64,000 bases of DNA from Glycine soja (taxonomy: Eukaryota > Streptophyta > Magnoliopsida > Fabales > Fabaceae): the NCBI RefSeq assembly GCF_004193775.1, contig NC_041005.1, forward strand, positions 5,768,501 to 5,832,500, written 5' to 3'. The position numbers and the translations under genes are program-made. Below, in pieces: positions 50,101-61,598 of this stretch. The notes below the pieces were generated by a model that was not told the DNA's origin, did not search any database, and worked only from the letters and a program-made list of their open reading frames with translations. The stretch's first letter is position 1; the number at the start of each line of letters is the position of its first letter.

Positions 50101-53100
50101 CATTACTATTATTTTCAAGAGTTAGATGGTATGTGATCAGCGATTAGTATTAGATGTCTGAAGCTCTGAGTGGAGTAGGGCTTGGAAGTTGGAACCTGAC
50201 TACAATACCGTTACCGTGCGTGGATATATAGTTGTGTTGAGCGCTCATGTGGCATGTGGCATGTGGCCTTGCTTGCTTTCATTAATTTTCTTTTTACTTG
50301 TTCAATTCCACTTTGTCTCATGCATGTACTGATATCCCACTAGAGATTCCAAGACATGCCCATGCAGTGAGTGGCTAAGTGGTTTCTTATAACAGAGCAA
50401 AAAGCAGCCAGTAGATTGAACGAGCGGAGCCACTTGCTTCTGCATCCACTCTCAATGCGATTAAGTACACTTCCAAACCCTTCTGCATCATTCTGCAATT
50501 ACAAAATTTTATATATATAGTTCGTACAGGCAATATGGGAAGGATGACATCATACCTGCTTCATACATCTCTCTCAATAGACCAGCCTACGTTTAAAAAA
50601 GAATAATGACACATTCATGTATCATAAATACTCATTTGACACTCTTTCTTTTTGTTTTATATAAGGAAGCATATCACACTTAATTTAACTTCTATTAAGG
50701 AATGTGAGTGTAATTTGTTTATATTTATTTTTTAACAATAATTTAAATATGAAATAGATTGCTTTTCATATTTTTTTTTCTTTTTAAAAACAAAATATCT
50801 TTATAGTAAAAAAATTATGAGACTATCAATTGTCTATTTTAATAAAGTTTTTTTTTATACGTACACTCACAAAATTGAACTTTTGTCAATATACTTAAAA
50901 AATATAATAATCTATCAATTGGGTCAAATCTTGATAAATAATATTTCATATACTTAATTGACTTTTAGCAAATACATAAATGAAAAACGTTTGTTAAAAA
51001 TATATTATTAACATTAGTTTCTCACCACCTATAGGTACATTTTTTTATGTGTGACGACCTATATGTATATATATGTAAGTGAAGGAGGATTGGCAATTGA
51101 ATTGACTAATCACCAACACATGATCGATCTTCAGGGGTGTAACGCGCCAACGCAGACTGGTCATAGGCCCCATATGAACAAACGTACGTCTAACTTCACC
51201 TTAAGCCCTTAATAATGTAGTGCGTACGTGTTTGATTTTCTGTTGAAAAAAAGCTTAGTGCTCGTTTATCAAGAAACCATTAATTATAACCTATAAAAAG
51301 AAACAATTAATTATCACTTTTTCTTTTAATATTTGGGAATTTTGTATGGACGAAAAGCTAAAGACGGTCATCAGTATCTCATAAGTAATTTTATTTAGTT
51401 CAATTTTTTTCTCATGAGGTTTATTTGTACGAAATGGCATGATTAATGTTAAGAAGTGTAAGGAGAGTTATAGATAGCAATATCAAATCAAATATAACTT
51501 TTTCGTTCATGTCAATTTGTGTTCCTACTAATTAATGATATCCACATTTCATATCAAAGATCCTTTTCCATCTCCACACCTAGAAAAATTAAAAGCCCAA
51601 GCACATACAAAATGAAAAGAAAAAAACAAATGATGGATAAATAAAAAGATTGAAAAACTGATTCAAAGAGGTAGAGATATTCCTGCGAGGATTCGTATTT
51701 CATATCATCAATATCGTTGCGAGGGAAATGGATCCTCTTCATATTTCTTTTTTCCTTGATTTCTTCTATTTTATAAGGCTTTGAAAAAATAAATAAAATA
51801 GAAATGATATACACTTTGGTGGAGTAAGATTTATTTTCTAAAGGAGAGGATCCGATCCCCGTTATGAGAACTCCTGTGTATCTTCATGAAAAAAGAAATC
51901 TATGGCTGATAATGCAAAGCAAGGTTCAAATTTTAATTTATTTTTAATCATATATATATATATATATATATGACTATTCATTAATTTTTCTTTTCTAAGC
52001 TTCTTTCCATTTTTTAACAAATTGTTGAAATTCAACTTAAAAATATATATGTGAAGTTGTGAACCATGTTTTACGGGAGTCAACCTAAAACAGTTTATAA
52101 TTTTGAAATATGCTTCACAAGACTATGTGCACCCAAAGTGATGTTATGTTAATTCGATACATGTTTAATCGTTGAAGATCTGATCACAGATAGAGTGACA
52201 GCCAAATCAAAACAAAACAAGAGCCCCCGCTCTTGCTGTCTCGTGCACACATGAGAGGGAGAGATTCCTAGCTCTCAAGTTGGAGCTATGTAGAGCTGTG
52301 ATGTGGGGAACTTATGATATTAATTATTGAATGTTTGATGGCTTGTTATCGTCATTGTGGCAGACCAAACTGTGCCTCCAACTTCCCTTTGCTCAGTCTC
52401 AGCCCACACATTACTGTTCAAAATTCCCTTTCATTAAATTCTTTTTTCAAATTAAAGCATGCAGGTTCTATATCTCTACCTCCTCTTAATTTGTTATCAT
52501 CTTTCCATCATTGCTTACGTTTGTCAAAATCAAGAGGAGCAATATATAAGGTTATTTTAGGTAATTAATATATATATATATAGAGTGAAGGATACAGTAT
52601 AAAGTATATCTAGGAATAATTAATATAACTGTTCAAATATAAATGATTACGGAAAGGGAAATAGGTGTTCTCTTGTCAGTCCATGTCACCATAACTACAA
52701 CTTGCATGCCCCAATCAAGGAGGAGCTTGTTGGGGTTAGAGGGTGCTTGGCTGCTTGCCGTCGTTGACTCTTTTCTTTTCTATAATTTTCAGCCTACACT
52801 TCAGAGTCTTCAATATCAACCTCTATATCTTTTGTCCTGTTCATGCACTTCGTCTTCAACATATATACATGTTCTTGTGCCGTGCCATATGTAGCAAAAT
52901 TGCAACATGCCCTAGGCCTGTTACAACTATAAATGACGTACATTTTGGATGAATTAGTGGGGTTTTTTTTTTTTTACTGAAAGTTAAAGACTAATTTATT
53001 AAAATACTAAAATTTATTTAAGAGATTAACTTCAATATATATTTTTTCTTATGCCCGGATAAGGGATAAAAAATGACATGTATGTATATTTTTATGCTTT

Positions 53101-53735
53101 ATGTTTGCTGAAAAATACTTGTTAACAAGTTAGTTAACGTAAAAATTATATGAATTTTTTTGTTTAAATAATAATATCACTTGTTATTAATTTAGGAAGC
53201 TAGTTGATGGAGTCCAACTAAGTATATATCCCATGAAAGATCCCTGTCGATCCCTAGTGCCCAGAAATCCTTTTCCATGTGAGATTTTCTGGCAGGTGAA
53301 TCTAAAATGCATGTTAATGTAGATCCCCGTATCAAAACACTATAATATATTCAGTGAAAGTCACGTATGCGGATTTCATTTCGTCGTTGATTCAAGTTTC
53401 GTAATGCTCCTTAGGTGTTTCTTCTGCAGACATCTAATTGGTTGGATCAAAAGGTCTATTATTAACGCAATCTTTATTCACGCACAAACGTCAACTCCAA
53501 CTTGATGACAACTTGCTAGTTGAGTAGTATATACCTTTATTCTACCCAAAAAAAAAAATCAAATATCCTTAAAACTACTTAATTACAAAACAGTTTAATT
53601 TGTTAAAAAATGTCTTTTTGTTTTGGCATCTTTTTATAGAAAAATTTATGTCTACAAATTTTAATATATATTTAATGTTATGTTTTTTTTGGTAAATTCC
53701 TGTTTAGTTTAGTCATACTATAAATAACGAATATT
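47159..53735. other. Gene-poor intergenic stretch with islands of lower AT content
   Basis: No gene is supported. Most is AT-rich, but islands at about 48720-48990, 49150-49340, 50130-50480, 52190-52420 and 52640-52930 are closer to balanced composition. They include a 9-bp inverted repeat at 48253-48280, three tandem copies of ATGTGGC at 50247-50267 and a CAAGAGC-CCCC-GCTCTTG hairpin at 52218-52235. AT microsatellites lie at 51950-51971 and 52569-52582. The islands could be noncoding transcripts, enhancers or decayed genes; I cannot tell. Confidence 0.45.
48253..48280. repeat. Perfect 9-bp inverted repeat TTTGGCCCC/GGGGCCAAA
   Basis: Arms are 48253-48261 and 48272-48280, with a 10-base loop TACATTACAT. 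The GC-rich stem stands out in AT-rich surroundings. GGGCC is also the core bound by TCP factors, but function here is speculative. Confidence 0.8.
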
Positions 53736-54636
53736 CAAAATTTCAAATCAATGTTCCCCATTTTGTGTTTCTTTTTTTCTTTTTTGTCTTCCATTCATAT
53801 TTGTCGACAGAAATATTTGAGTCTTATTGACAAGTGTTTCATAGACACTAATTAAGAAGTCAACAATTAAAAAATTGAAAATTTACAATGAAGATATATT
53901 AATACTACATTAAATATTATATTTTACATAAATAAAATTAATTTTAATTCTTTAATCAATATCTTAATTATCTAATTAGCTAATATTCTCTATTTTTTAA
54001 GAAAAAATATTAAATTTTATTCCTGTTTAAGACCATGCACTACACTTTTTCTGGGATCCATTCAGTACATCTTATTTGCTTCTTTTTTTATCAACTCAAT
54101 ACTCAATACCATTTCCATGGTATTGAAAATTTATGCATATTAATTTAAATATTTAATATTTTTTTATTTTTTTTCAAATTAATATTTTGTTTAAATCGTG
54201 CTAAAGACGGCAGATACAAAATTTCAAAACTATGTTTCCCATTTTGTGTTTATTTTTCTTTGTCTCCCACTCAAATTTGTCAGTCGACGGAGATAATATT
54301 TTTGGAGTCTTACTAACAAATATCTTAGTGACACTAATTAAGAAGTCAATAAATAAAAATAAATAAATTTTATAATGAAAATGTATTCATAAAATTTATT
54401 TAAAATATTTAATATCTTAATGTTATTTAAATATTAAAAAATGTGTTCTAAAAGAAATTACTATTAACAATGTCTTAATATTTATTAGAATAGTCTATTT
54501 TTTCTACAAATTATTAAATATTATTTCTCTTACACTGTACTACTCTCTCTCTCTTTTTCTTTTTCTGGGATTCATTCACCACCCGTTAATTCCTTTCTCT
54601 CTTTTTTTTACCTTCTCATCTCAATATTCAATACCC
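53736..54636. repeat. Diverged tandem duplication, unit about 0.4-0.5 kb
   Basis: Copy 1 is about 53736-54110 and copy 2 about 54217-54636. Both carry, in the same order, CAAAATTTCAAA, CCCATTTTGTGTTT, TTTGTC, GTCGAC, GAGTCTTA, GACACTAATTAAGAAGTCAA, TTTTTCTGGGAT with CCATTCA or TCATTCA, and TCAATA with TTCAATACC or CTCAATACC. Spacing is about 480-525 bases. No ORF is present. Confidence 0.75.
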
Positions 54637-57600
54637 TTTTTCAATCAGAGAGTATGCATTCTTAAAAAAGGAATATTATAAATTAAATTTTTATTCCTTA
54701 AAAAAGAAATAACAATTACATTATCTTTTTCTATCCATTCATTCACGTGTTTTACTCATTTTGTAACACATGAGTATTTTGTATTTTTTTAAAATGACTT
54801 ATAATTCTATGCTCTGTTTATAATTTTTAAAAATTAATAAAATTTTTGAACTAAATGGAAAATAAAGAAAAGGAGAAAAAAAAGTGTGAGATAAACTAAG
54901 TTACATAATAAGAGATAGAGAAAAAATGAGTCATAAAAAATATTTTTTAAAACAAAAAAGTTTAAATAGAGAGTATGATAAACAAAAAGCAATATTAATT
55001 TCCGAATATTAAAAATATATTTAATCCAAATTTAATTGTAATTTTGAATCTTTAGGCTTTTGCATTGCGTATTTTGTAAGCAAAACGTAAAACTATATCC
55101 GAAAGTTAAGCAGAAGCATAGTGAAAATGAACACTGTGAGTGAGTAGCGGCAAATATTATTGTTGGAAAGCCGATATCGTCGTACGTGGGTGGTATTAAT
55201 TCTACTTTCAATTATTGCTTCTTCTCGTCCCCTTTGGATTTTAAAGGAAGATAGAACTATATACCCAATGGTTCTTCAAGAGATCGAAAAAGGGGAAAAG
55301 AATGAGGGGTCGATGGAGTCGATCTTGGCATTGCCCGTGAATAAAGTACATATGCTTGGAATCCTTCCACCGACGACTACGATTTTGACCACAACATCAA
55401 GATTTTTGAGCTCTCCTCAATTACAACATATTTATCTACAATTTCCCATAATGCTATAACAACGTGTGTGGTGATTGAGGTTAGGCTATAAAACACAAGG
55501 CAACAATGGGAATGTATAATTCATTGCAGAGGTCAGTAAGTTGGAGCATTGGCTTGTCACGAAGCTGATCATGAGCGGCATCCAAGAAGAGAAGGGTTGA
55601 GAGAGGGAGCCATGCATGCATTGATATGCTAAGAGAGGCTTTTCACACAACTGAAGAAAGAAAAAAAGGGTTTTATATATCTTCCCTTTTGGGCCGGACA
55701 ACCTCTCAGAATCTTTGTTTTCTTTGGTTTTTAATTGAGTTTGAATTTAGTAGCAATGTGTTTGATCATGGTAAAGACTAACGAGTAAAGATCCCTCATC
55801 AGTTCCTTGCTTTCAGTAGTGTGATGAGATTGCGGTTCTCTAAATGAGTACCTACCTTTATATTGGGCGATGATACATACTTGTTCACAAATTACAAATA
55901 CTCATATTCATCTTTATTTCTTTTGTCTTGACTCGTTACATCACAAACCATATTCATCTTTTTTTCTTCTTCTTCCTATTCTATCAAAGTGTAAATATCC
56001 AACCAGTGTCCAATAATCATTTTCCTTTTATATTATATATTTTTATTATACTAGCCGTGGATCCTGTGTACGTAAATGCACGATTATTTAAATAAAAATG
56101 TTTAAAAAATGTAAAATTGTCCAATTGTTGACATGTTATAATAACTGGACGATTTTTATATATATCTATGGCTAGATAGATATATAAATTAATAACAAAA
56201 TAGACAACTCCCAAGTACTCTTCTAACCTATTAAATTATTTATTTTTAATATTTTTTCTTTTTTAAATTTGCATTTAATCTTTTATCTTTTTATTTTATA
56301 TTTTTAAATTGTCTATTTATTTCAAGTTATCATCATTTCCTACCCAGTTTTAAATAATTTTTCACCAATTCCAAATTATACTATAGATTATTTTATTTAT
56401 TATAAATTTTATTTATAATATAACTTATATATTTAAAATATGCATCTATTATAAGTTATATAAAAATAAACATTCATCCTATATAATACAAAAATTAAAA
56501 TATTAATTAAAAATATTCTACAGTTCAAACATTCTCACACACTTATTTTGTGAATAATAATAATAAATTTATAAATGATATAAAATATTAATATAATAAT
56601 TGCGATAAAAAAAAGGAGTACAAAAAATTATATAACTCTTCTACTACTACTACTACTATTATTATTTACATTTCACTTTTTTATTTTATTTTCTATCACA
56701 TAATTTATTACATTTATTAATATTTTTCTTTCTATCTCCTTCAACTCATGAAAAAAAAGTATAGGTTCATCTTTTTTTTCTTAAAAGATTTTCATAGTTT
56801 TTCCTTTGTGTCAATTACAGCATATCCCAGTCCCAGTAGTCCCCTACCTCCGGCTCTTTCACTTATTGGGGAATGCTATATCTTTTTAATATATTCTTTA
56901 TTAATTTGTTAAGTATTAACTAAAAATAATTTAAAATATTTAATTAATATTTGTTAAATAGAAATATTTATGATGAGATACCACGGAGGATTTAAAATTA
57001 TTGAAAAAAATGACAAATAAATACCAATATGCTATTAGATAACTAAAGATAAATAGAGATGAAACTGACCAAAAGTTATGTCATACTTAAATGTATTTTA
57101 AGAAGGTTATATGTTGGACAGTTTTGTTAAAATATGTGGGTTTTTTTATTTATTTTATAGAGATTAATAAAATATTTTTTATTTGTGAATCTAAAGTTTA
57201 AGTTTTATTTACTTTACCTTTCGATCAACCTAATAGAGATATTAAGAGAAAGAAATAAGAAAATAATAAATAATATGATATAATAAGAAGATAGATAAAG
57301 AGAACTAAAGAATATCAATTAAGTGTATATATTATGAAAATGTTCATATGTATTTAAAAATAAATGTTATTTATACAATAACTAGTATAACAAATTTAGT
57401 ATGTTAATTAGGAATTTATAATTCAATACCAAGGAAACATGTATTCACAATTATGCTGCAATGAAATGAACTAATCTTGTCGGGAAAAAAATTGTATGAC
57501 AAAGTATACAATTAACAGAAAAATATAAAATATAATAAATGATGCAATGAAAAAATATAAAAAAGGTGTTATTATATAATTTGTTTATGAATTATTGTTA

Positions 57601-58899
57601 AGAAAAAAGTATTTGCATATTAATTCTTAATAAAAGACTATATAAATAATAATGTAAAGTTATTTTATACAGTAATTTAATTATAATTTATCATGAAATT
57701 ATTTAGATAAACATGTCCATCATTATTTCTAAGAAAAAAAATAAAATAAAGATTTCACAAGCTAGTTTATATACGTTATTTCATATATTTTTTGGAACTC
57801 TGAGTTTTTTTACATTAACTTGTCGTCCAAAAAATTCATTTTAATTTATGTATGAGATATTTTTCATGGAAAAATTTATTTTATTTTTCGTTATTCTGTA
57901 CATTCTTTTAGAGAAATTTATTCAAATAAGTTGGTATATAATAATTTGATTGAATTTTATAATAATTATGTTAAAAGTTAGATGAATAATATTTTTTATT
58001 AACTGACAATATAAATGCATAGCGATCAATGTGTTAATCTTTAGGTGAATCTAACTCCAAAATTAATGTCATTAATTCTTTGTTAATTACCATAATGTAA
58101 TCTTATTATTCCCATTTTTTTCTTGTTTACATTTCTTTAAAACTTTATGTGGAAAATAAAAGAGAAAATTTAAAATTAAAATCTTGATTAAATAAAGAAA
58201 AGATTATTAAATAAGATAAATTAATTAAAATTAAATATTTTCAAGATAAACTTAATGTTTTTTTTTTCTTATATTCGATGACGAAAGAAAGGAGTATAAT
58301 TGAGTGTAATTCATTTGTTCCTCTTACTTATGCTTAAAAAAGAAAATAATGCACCTCTTGATAAAAATTATTAGGAAAATGTTTGATAGACTCAATGTAT
58401 TATCCAATACTTAGGGAGAAAAGAAAAGTACAAGAAAAAAATATAAATATAATCAGAATTATGATATCATAGGAGAAGAGAAATAAGAAAAGGAATATTG
58501 ATGATCTATTTAAGAATACATAGACATTCATAATTATGTGACATCTTAAAAAAGAGAAAGAAGAATATATATATATATATATATATATAATATGATTAGA
58601 TAAAAAGAGAGAAACATCAACTAATTGCTTAAAAGTTATAAATGTCTAAATATAAACCCTCATATTTAAAATAAAGAATGATTTATATATGGCTCAAAGT
58701 AAAAATTATCATTACTGACCCTATTGTGTCTTGTGCGGTTGGTGTGGTAAAATTTCTCTTTCTATCTCAAGAATTGTGCTTTCCATGCATTTAAAAGGCG
58801 CACACACCCCTCCAGCAACACTCCCTGCTGGCCTGGAAAAAGAAAAGCAAATTAAGAGGGCTTAGGATCATTTTCTTGTTTCCTTAATTCCTTGCTCAG
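54637..58899. other. Intergenic, upstream of the YUCCA gene
   Basis: The stretch 55080-55720 has more balanced composition and short open frames on both strands; on the minus strand a CTTCAG acceptor-like site near 55651 precedes a readable run containing FLDAAHDQLRDKPMLQLTDL, but a stop lies just upstream in that frame and no gene could be built. The rest is AT-rich, with an AT microsatellite at 58565-58589. The YUCCA promoter should be in the last kilobase; TTAAAAG at 58791 is a weak TATA candidate. Confidence 0.45.
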
Positions 58900-60410
58900 A
58901 TGGAGTCCTTAAAGGGTGAAGAAGTAAAGTGCGTGTGGGTTCAGGGCCCTATCATCGTAGGAGCAGGACCCTCAGGGCTAGCCGTGGCCGCGTGCCTCTC
59001 CCACCATGGAGTGCCCTACGTCATTCTCGAGAGGAGCCACTGCATCACCTCCCTCTGGCAACACAGAACCTACGACCGTCTCAAACTCCACCTCCCCAAA
59101 CACTTCTGCGAACTCCCCCTGATGCCCTTCCCCCTCCATTTCCCAAAATACCCCTCCAAGAACCAGTTCATCTCCTACCTCAACTCCTACGCTTCTCGCT
59201 TCAACATCCGCCCCAGGTTCAACCAATCCGTTCAGACCGCCGAGTTCGACCCTTCTTCTCAGCTTTGGCTCGTCAGAACCAACGGTTTTCAGTACATTTC
59301 CCCGTGGCTCGTCGTTGCTACCGGAGAGAATGCTGAGCCTGTTGTTCCCTCCATTTCTGGCATGGACATGTTTCACGGTCCCATTGTTCACACCAGCGTC
59401 TACAAATCTGGTTCTGATTACAATAACCAGAGGGTCTTGGTCATTGGCTGCGGCAACTCCGGTATGGAAGTTAGCTTGGATCTTTGCCGCCACAACGCCA
59501 ACCCTTACATGGTTGCAAGAAACACAGTAAGTAACTAACTAACTAACTATATACTCATGTTTTTTAATTAAGGTTGTGGTAAAACAAAATAACTTGATAC
59601 TATGGTCAATATTTGCGTTTGAGGAACGCTATTTACAACTATAGTATATACATCTATGTTCTTGTTGTTTCCCATGCATGTTTTTCTCATTTGGGTAACT
59701 ACTTAAAATATGATCAACAAAACCTAGATGCAATTACTCAATTGTTTTTGGTGTTGTTTTTCGATCACATTTAGTTTTACTTTGGGAATTCCTATTGATC
59801 TTTAATACAAACCTTTAAAGTTTAAATCTTTATTGTAAAAGTTTCCATTAAAGATCAACACTAATAAATATTTATATTAAAAATCAATTTATATATATAT
59901 AATCAAGTTCAAACTCTAATTTCAGACTTAAAATTACATCAAGTTATATCGTTAATAAAATTGATATTCTAACAAATAAATATTTGTCAATAAAAAGAAT
60001 TGAGTTTATATAGTTAAAATATGATAAATAATGGTCAATAGTGTGTTTGTTGACTCATGGTTTTATGATACAGGTACATGTTTTGCCTAGAGAGATGTTT
60101 GGGTTTTCGACGTTTGGAATAGCTATGGCTCTCTTGAAATGGCTTCCAATAAAGGTAGTAGACAAGTTGGTTTTGGCGGCGGCTAGGTTAATGTTGGGTG
60201 ACACCGCTCGTTATGGCGTTAGGAGGCCCAAAACGGGGCCTATAGAGCTCAAACTAGTAACCGGGAAAACCCCTGTGCTTGATGTTGGACAAGTGGCTCA
60301 AATAAGATCCGGTAACATAAAGGTACGTCTGCATTAATTTAACGGCAACCAAATTATATCACCATGCTTCGTTTGCTGATTATAATGTACTTTAAAAACC
60401 AATTAAGCAG

Positions 60411-60455
<45 letters not shown>

Positions 60456-61598
60456 TGCCATGTCTAGAGTCTATTTCTAAGTTTGGTTAGGGTTTGTTGC
60501 AGGTGATGGAAGGTGTGAAGGAGATAACAAGAAATGGTGCCAAGTTTATGGATGGACAAGAAAAGGAGTTCAGCGCTATAATATTGGCAACGGGATACAA
60601 AAGCAACGTGCCCACTTGGCTTAAGGTAAAAAAAAATTACCTTTCCTTCCGCATTTTTACGTCTATCTTGCGTATCAGCAATTCCAACTATTCTTTTTTC
60701 TTATTTGAGTTATTTCTCTATTTTCTTGAAGGCATATAGTACACTCTTTGAAGATGTGAACAAACATTAATATGCATTTTATTCAGTTTTAATTGTTTTA
60801 TTAATTAAAAACAAATAACTAGTATTTCAAACGTACATGCACTTGTTGAGTCAGTGGGTGGTTTTGGAGTTGGGACTTGCATAGCAGAAACCAACAAAGG
60901 GGTTCTTTTTCTTCATGCAACAACAATGAAAGAAAGATAAAGAGACTTTGGGGTTTGCGCTTAACAAATTTGAAACTTTTTCATTCTAGTGACGTTTCAT
61001 GTGAAATATCCCGTTGGCTACTTGTAAAATTACACCTAAAACAATGCCCCTTTTGTTCCTTTCCGTCGTTCGAGATGTGTAATGCTTCTGATCGAGCTGA
61101 AAAACTGCAGTAATCTGATTTGTTCCTTCTCACCATTCCTTCTGCTTTAATTTGTTATTCCAAACAAGTTTATGAGTTTTCTTTTTCTGGGTCAGGCAAA
61201 AGCCTCTCCATATTTGGGTGCATCAGTGCAATGCCATCACTAAAATGACAAAATTTACAACTCCATCACCATTTATGATAAAAAAAATTATTATTATTAT
61301 TATAATTTCTGATTGATTGTTATAATCAACATGCCTATTAAATTCAAAATTATTTACTTATTTATTTGTGAAACTGCAGAGCTGTGAATCTTTCACCAAA
61401 GACGGAATGCCGAAAACTCCGTTTCCAATGGGTTGGAAGGGAGAGAACGGATTATATACAGTGGGGTTCACGAGAAGAGGTCTTCTTGGAACTGCATCAG
61501 ATGCCGTAAAAATTGCTAAAGACATCGCTGATCAATGGATGACCGTTAAGGACAAATCATACCGTAATTCCCACATCATCTTGCTCAAGAGTACATAG
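58900..61598 (+). CDS. YUC4: YUCCA flavin-containing monooxygenase, YUC1/YUC4 type
   Basis: Four exons: 58900-59526, 60074-60322, 60503-60625 and 61380-61598; 1218 nt, 405 residues, the normal YUCCA length and exon pattern. YUCCAs convert indole-3-pyruvate to indole-3-acetic acid, the last step of the main auxin pathway, using FAD, NADPH and oxygen. Visible motifs are the FAD-binding GAGPSG (21-26), [22 protein letters not shown], the FMO signature [11 protein letters not shown] (158-168), NADPH-binding GCGNSG (183-188) and ATGYKSNVP (322-). YRRPKTGP-like GVRRPKTGP and [14 protein letters not shown] near the C-terminus are also family hallmarks. The phrases [23 protein letters not shown] and [12 protein letters not shown] match YUC4 best in memory. 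Exon 1 is notably GC-rich at third positions compared with its flanks. Intron 2 carries an AT microsatellite. A G-box CACGTG lies 4 bases after the stop. Confidence 0.95.
60412..60448. repeat. (AT)n microsatellite in YUCCA intron 2
   Basis: About 18 TA units, 54 bases before the exon 3 acceptor at 60503. It would make a useful polymorphic marker for this gene. Confidence 0.95.

Noticed and set aside
55160..55459. A 99-residue plus-strand ORF
   Set aside because: It begins at TTG, has no recognisable domain and no splice partners.
41924..58899. A large LTR retrotransposon filling the gene-poor region
   Set aside because: No long direct repeats with TG..CA ends and no gag-pol readings were seen.
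58978..59493. Long ORFs on other frames over YUCCA exon 1
   Set aside because: They are by-products of the GC-rich third positions of the YUCCA exon.
59521..59560. The tetranucleotide run AACT in YUCCA intron 1 as a splice variant signal
   Set aside because: It is a short simple repeat just after a normal GTAAGT donor; frame and family match make the donor at 59527 clear.
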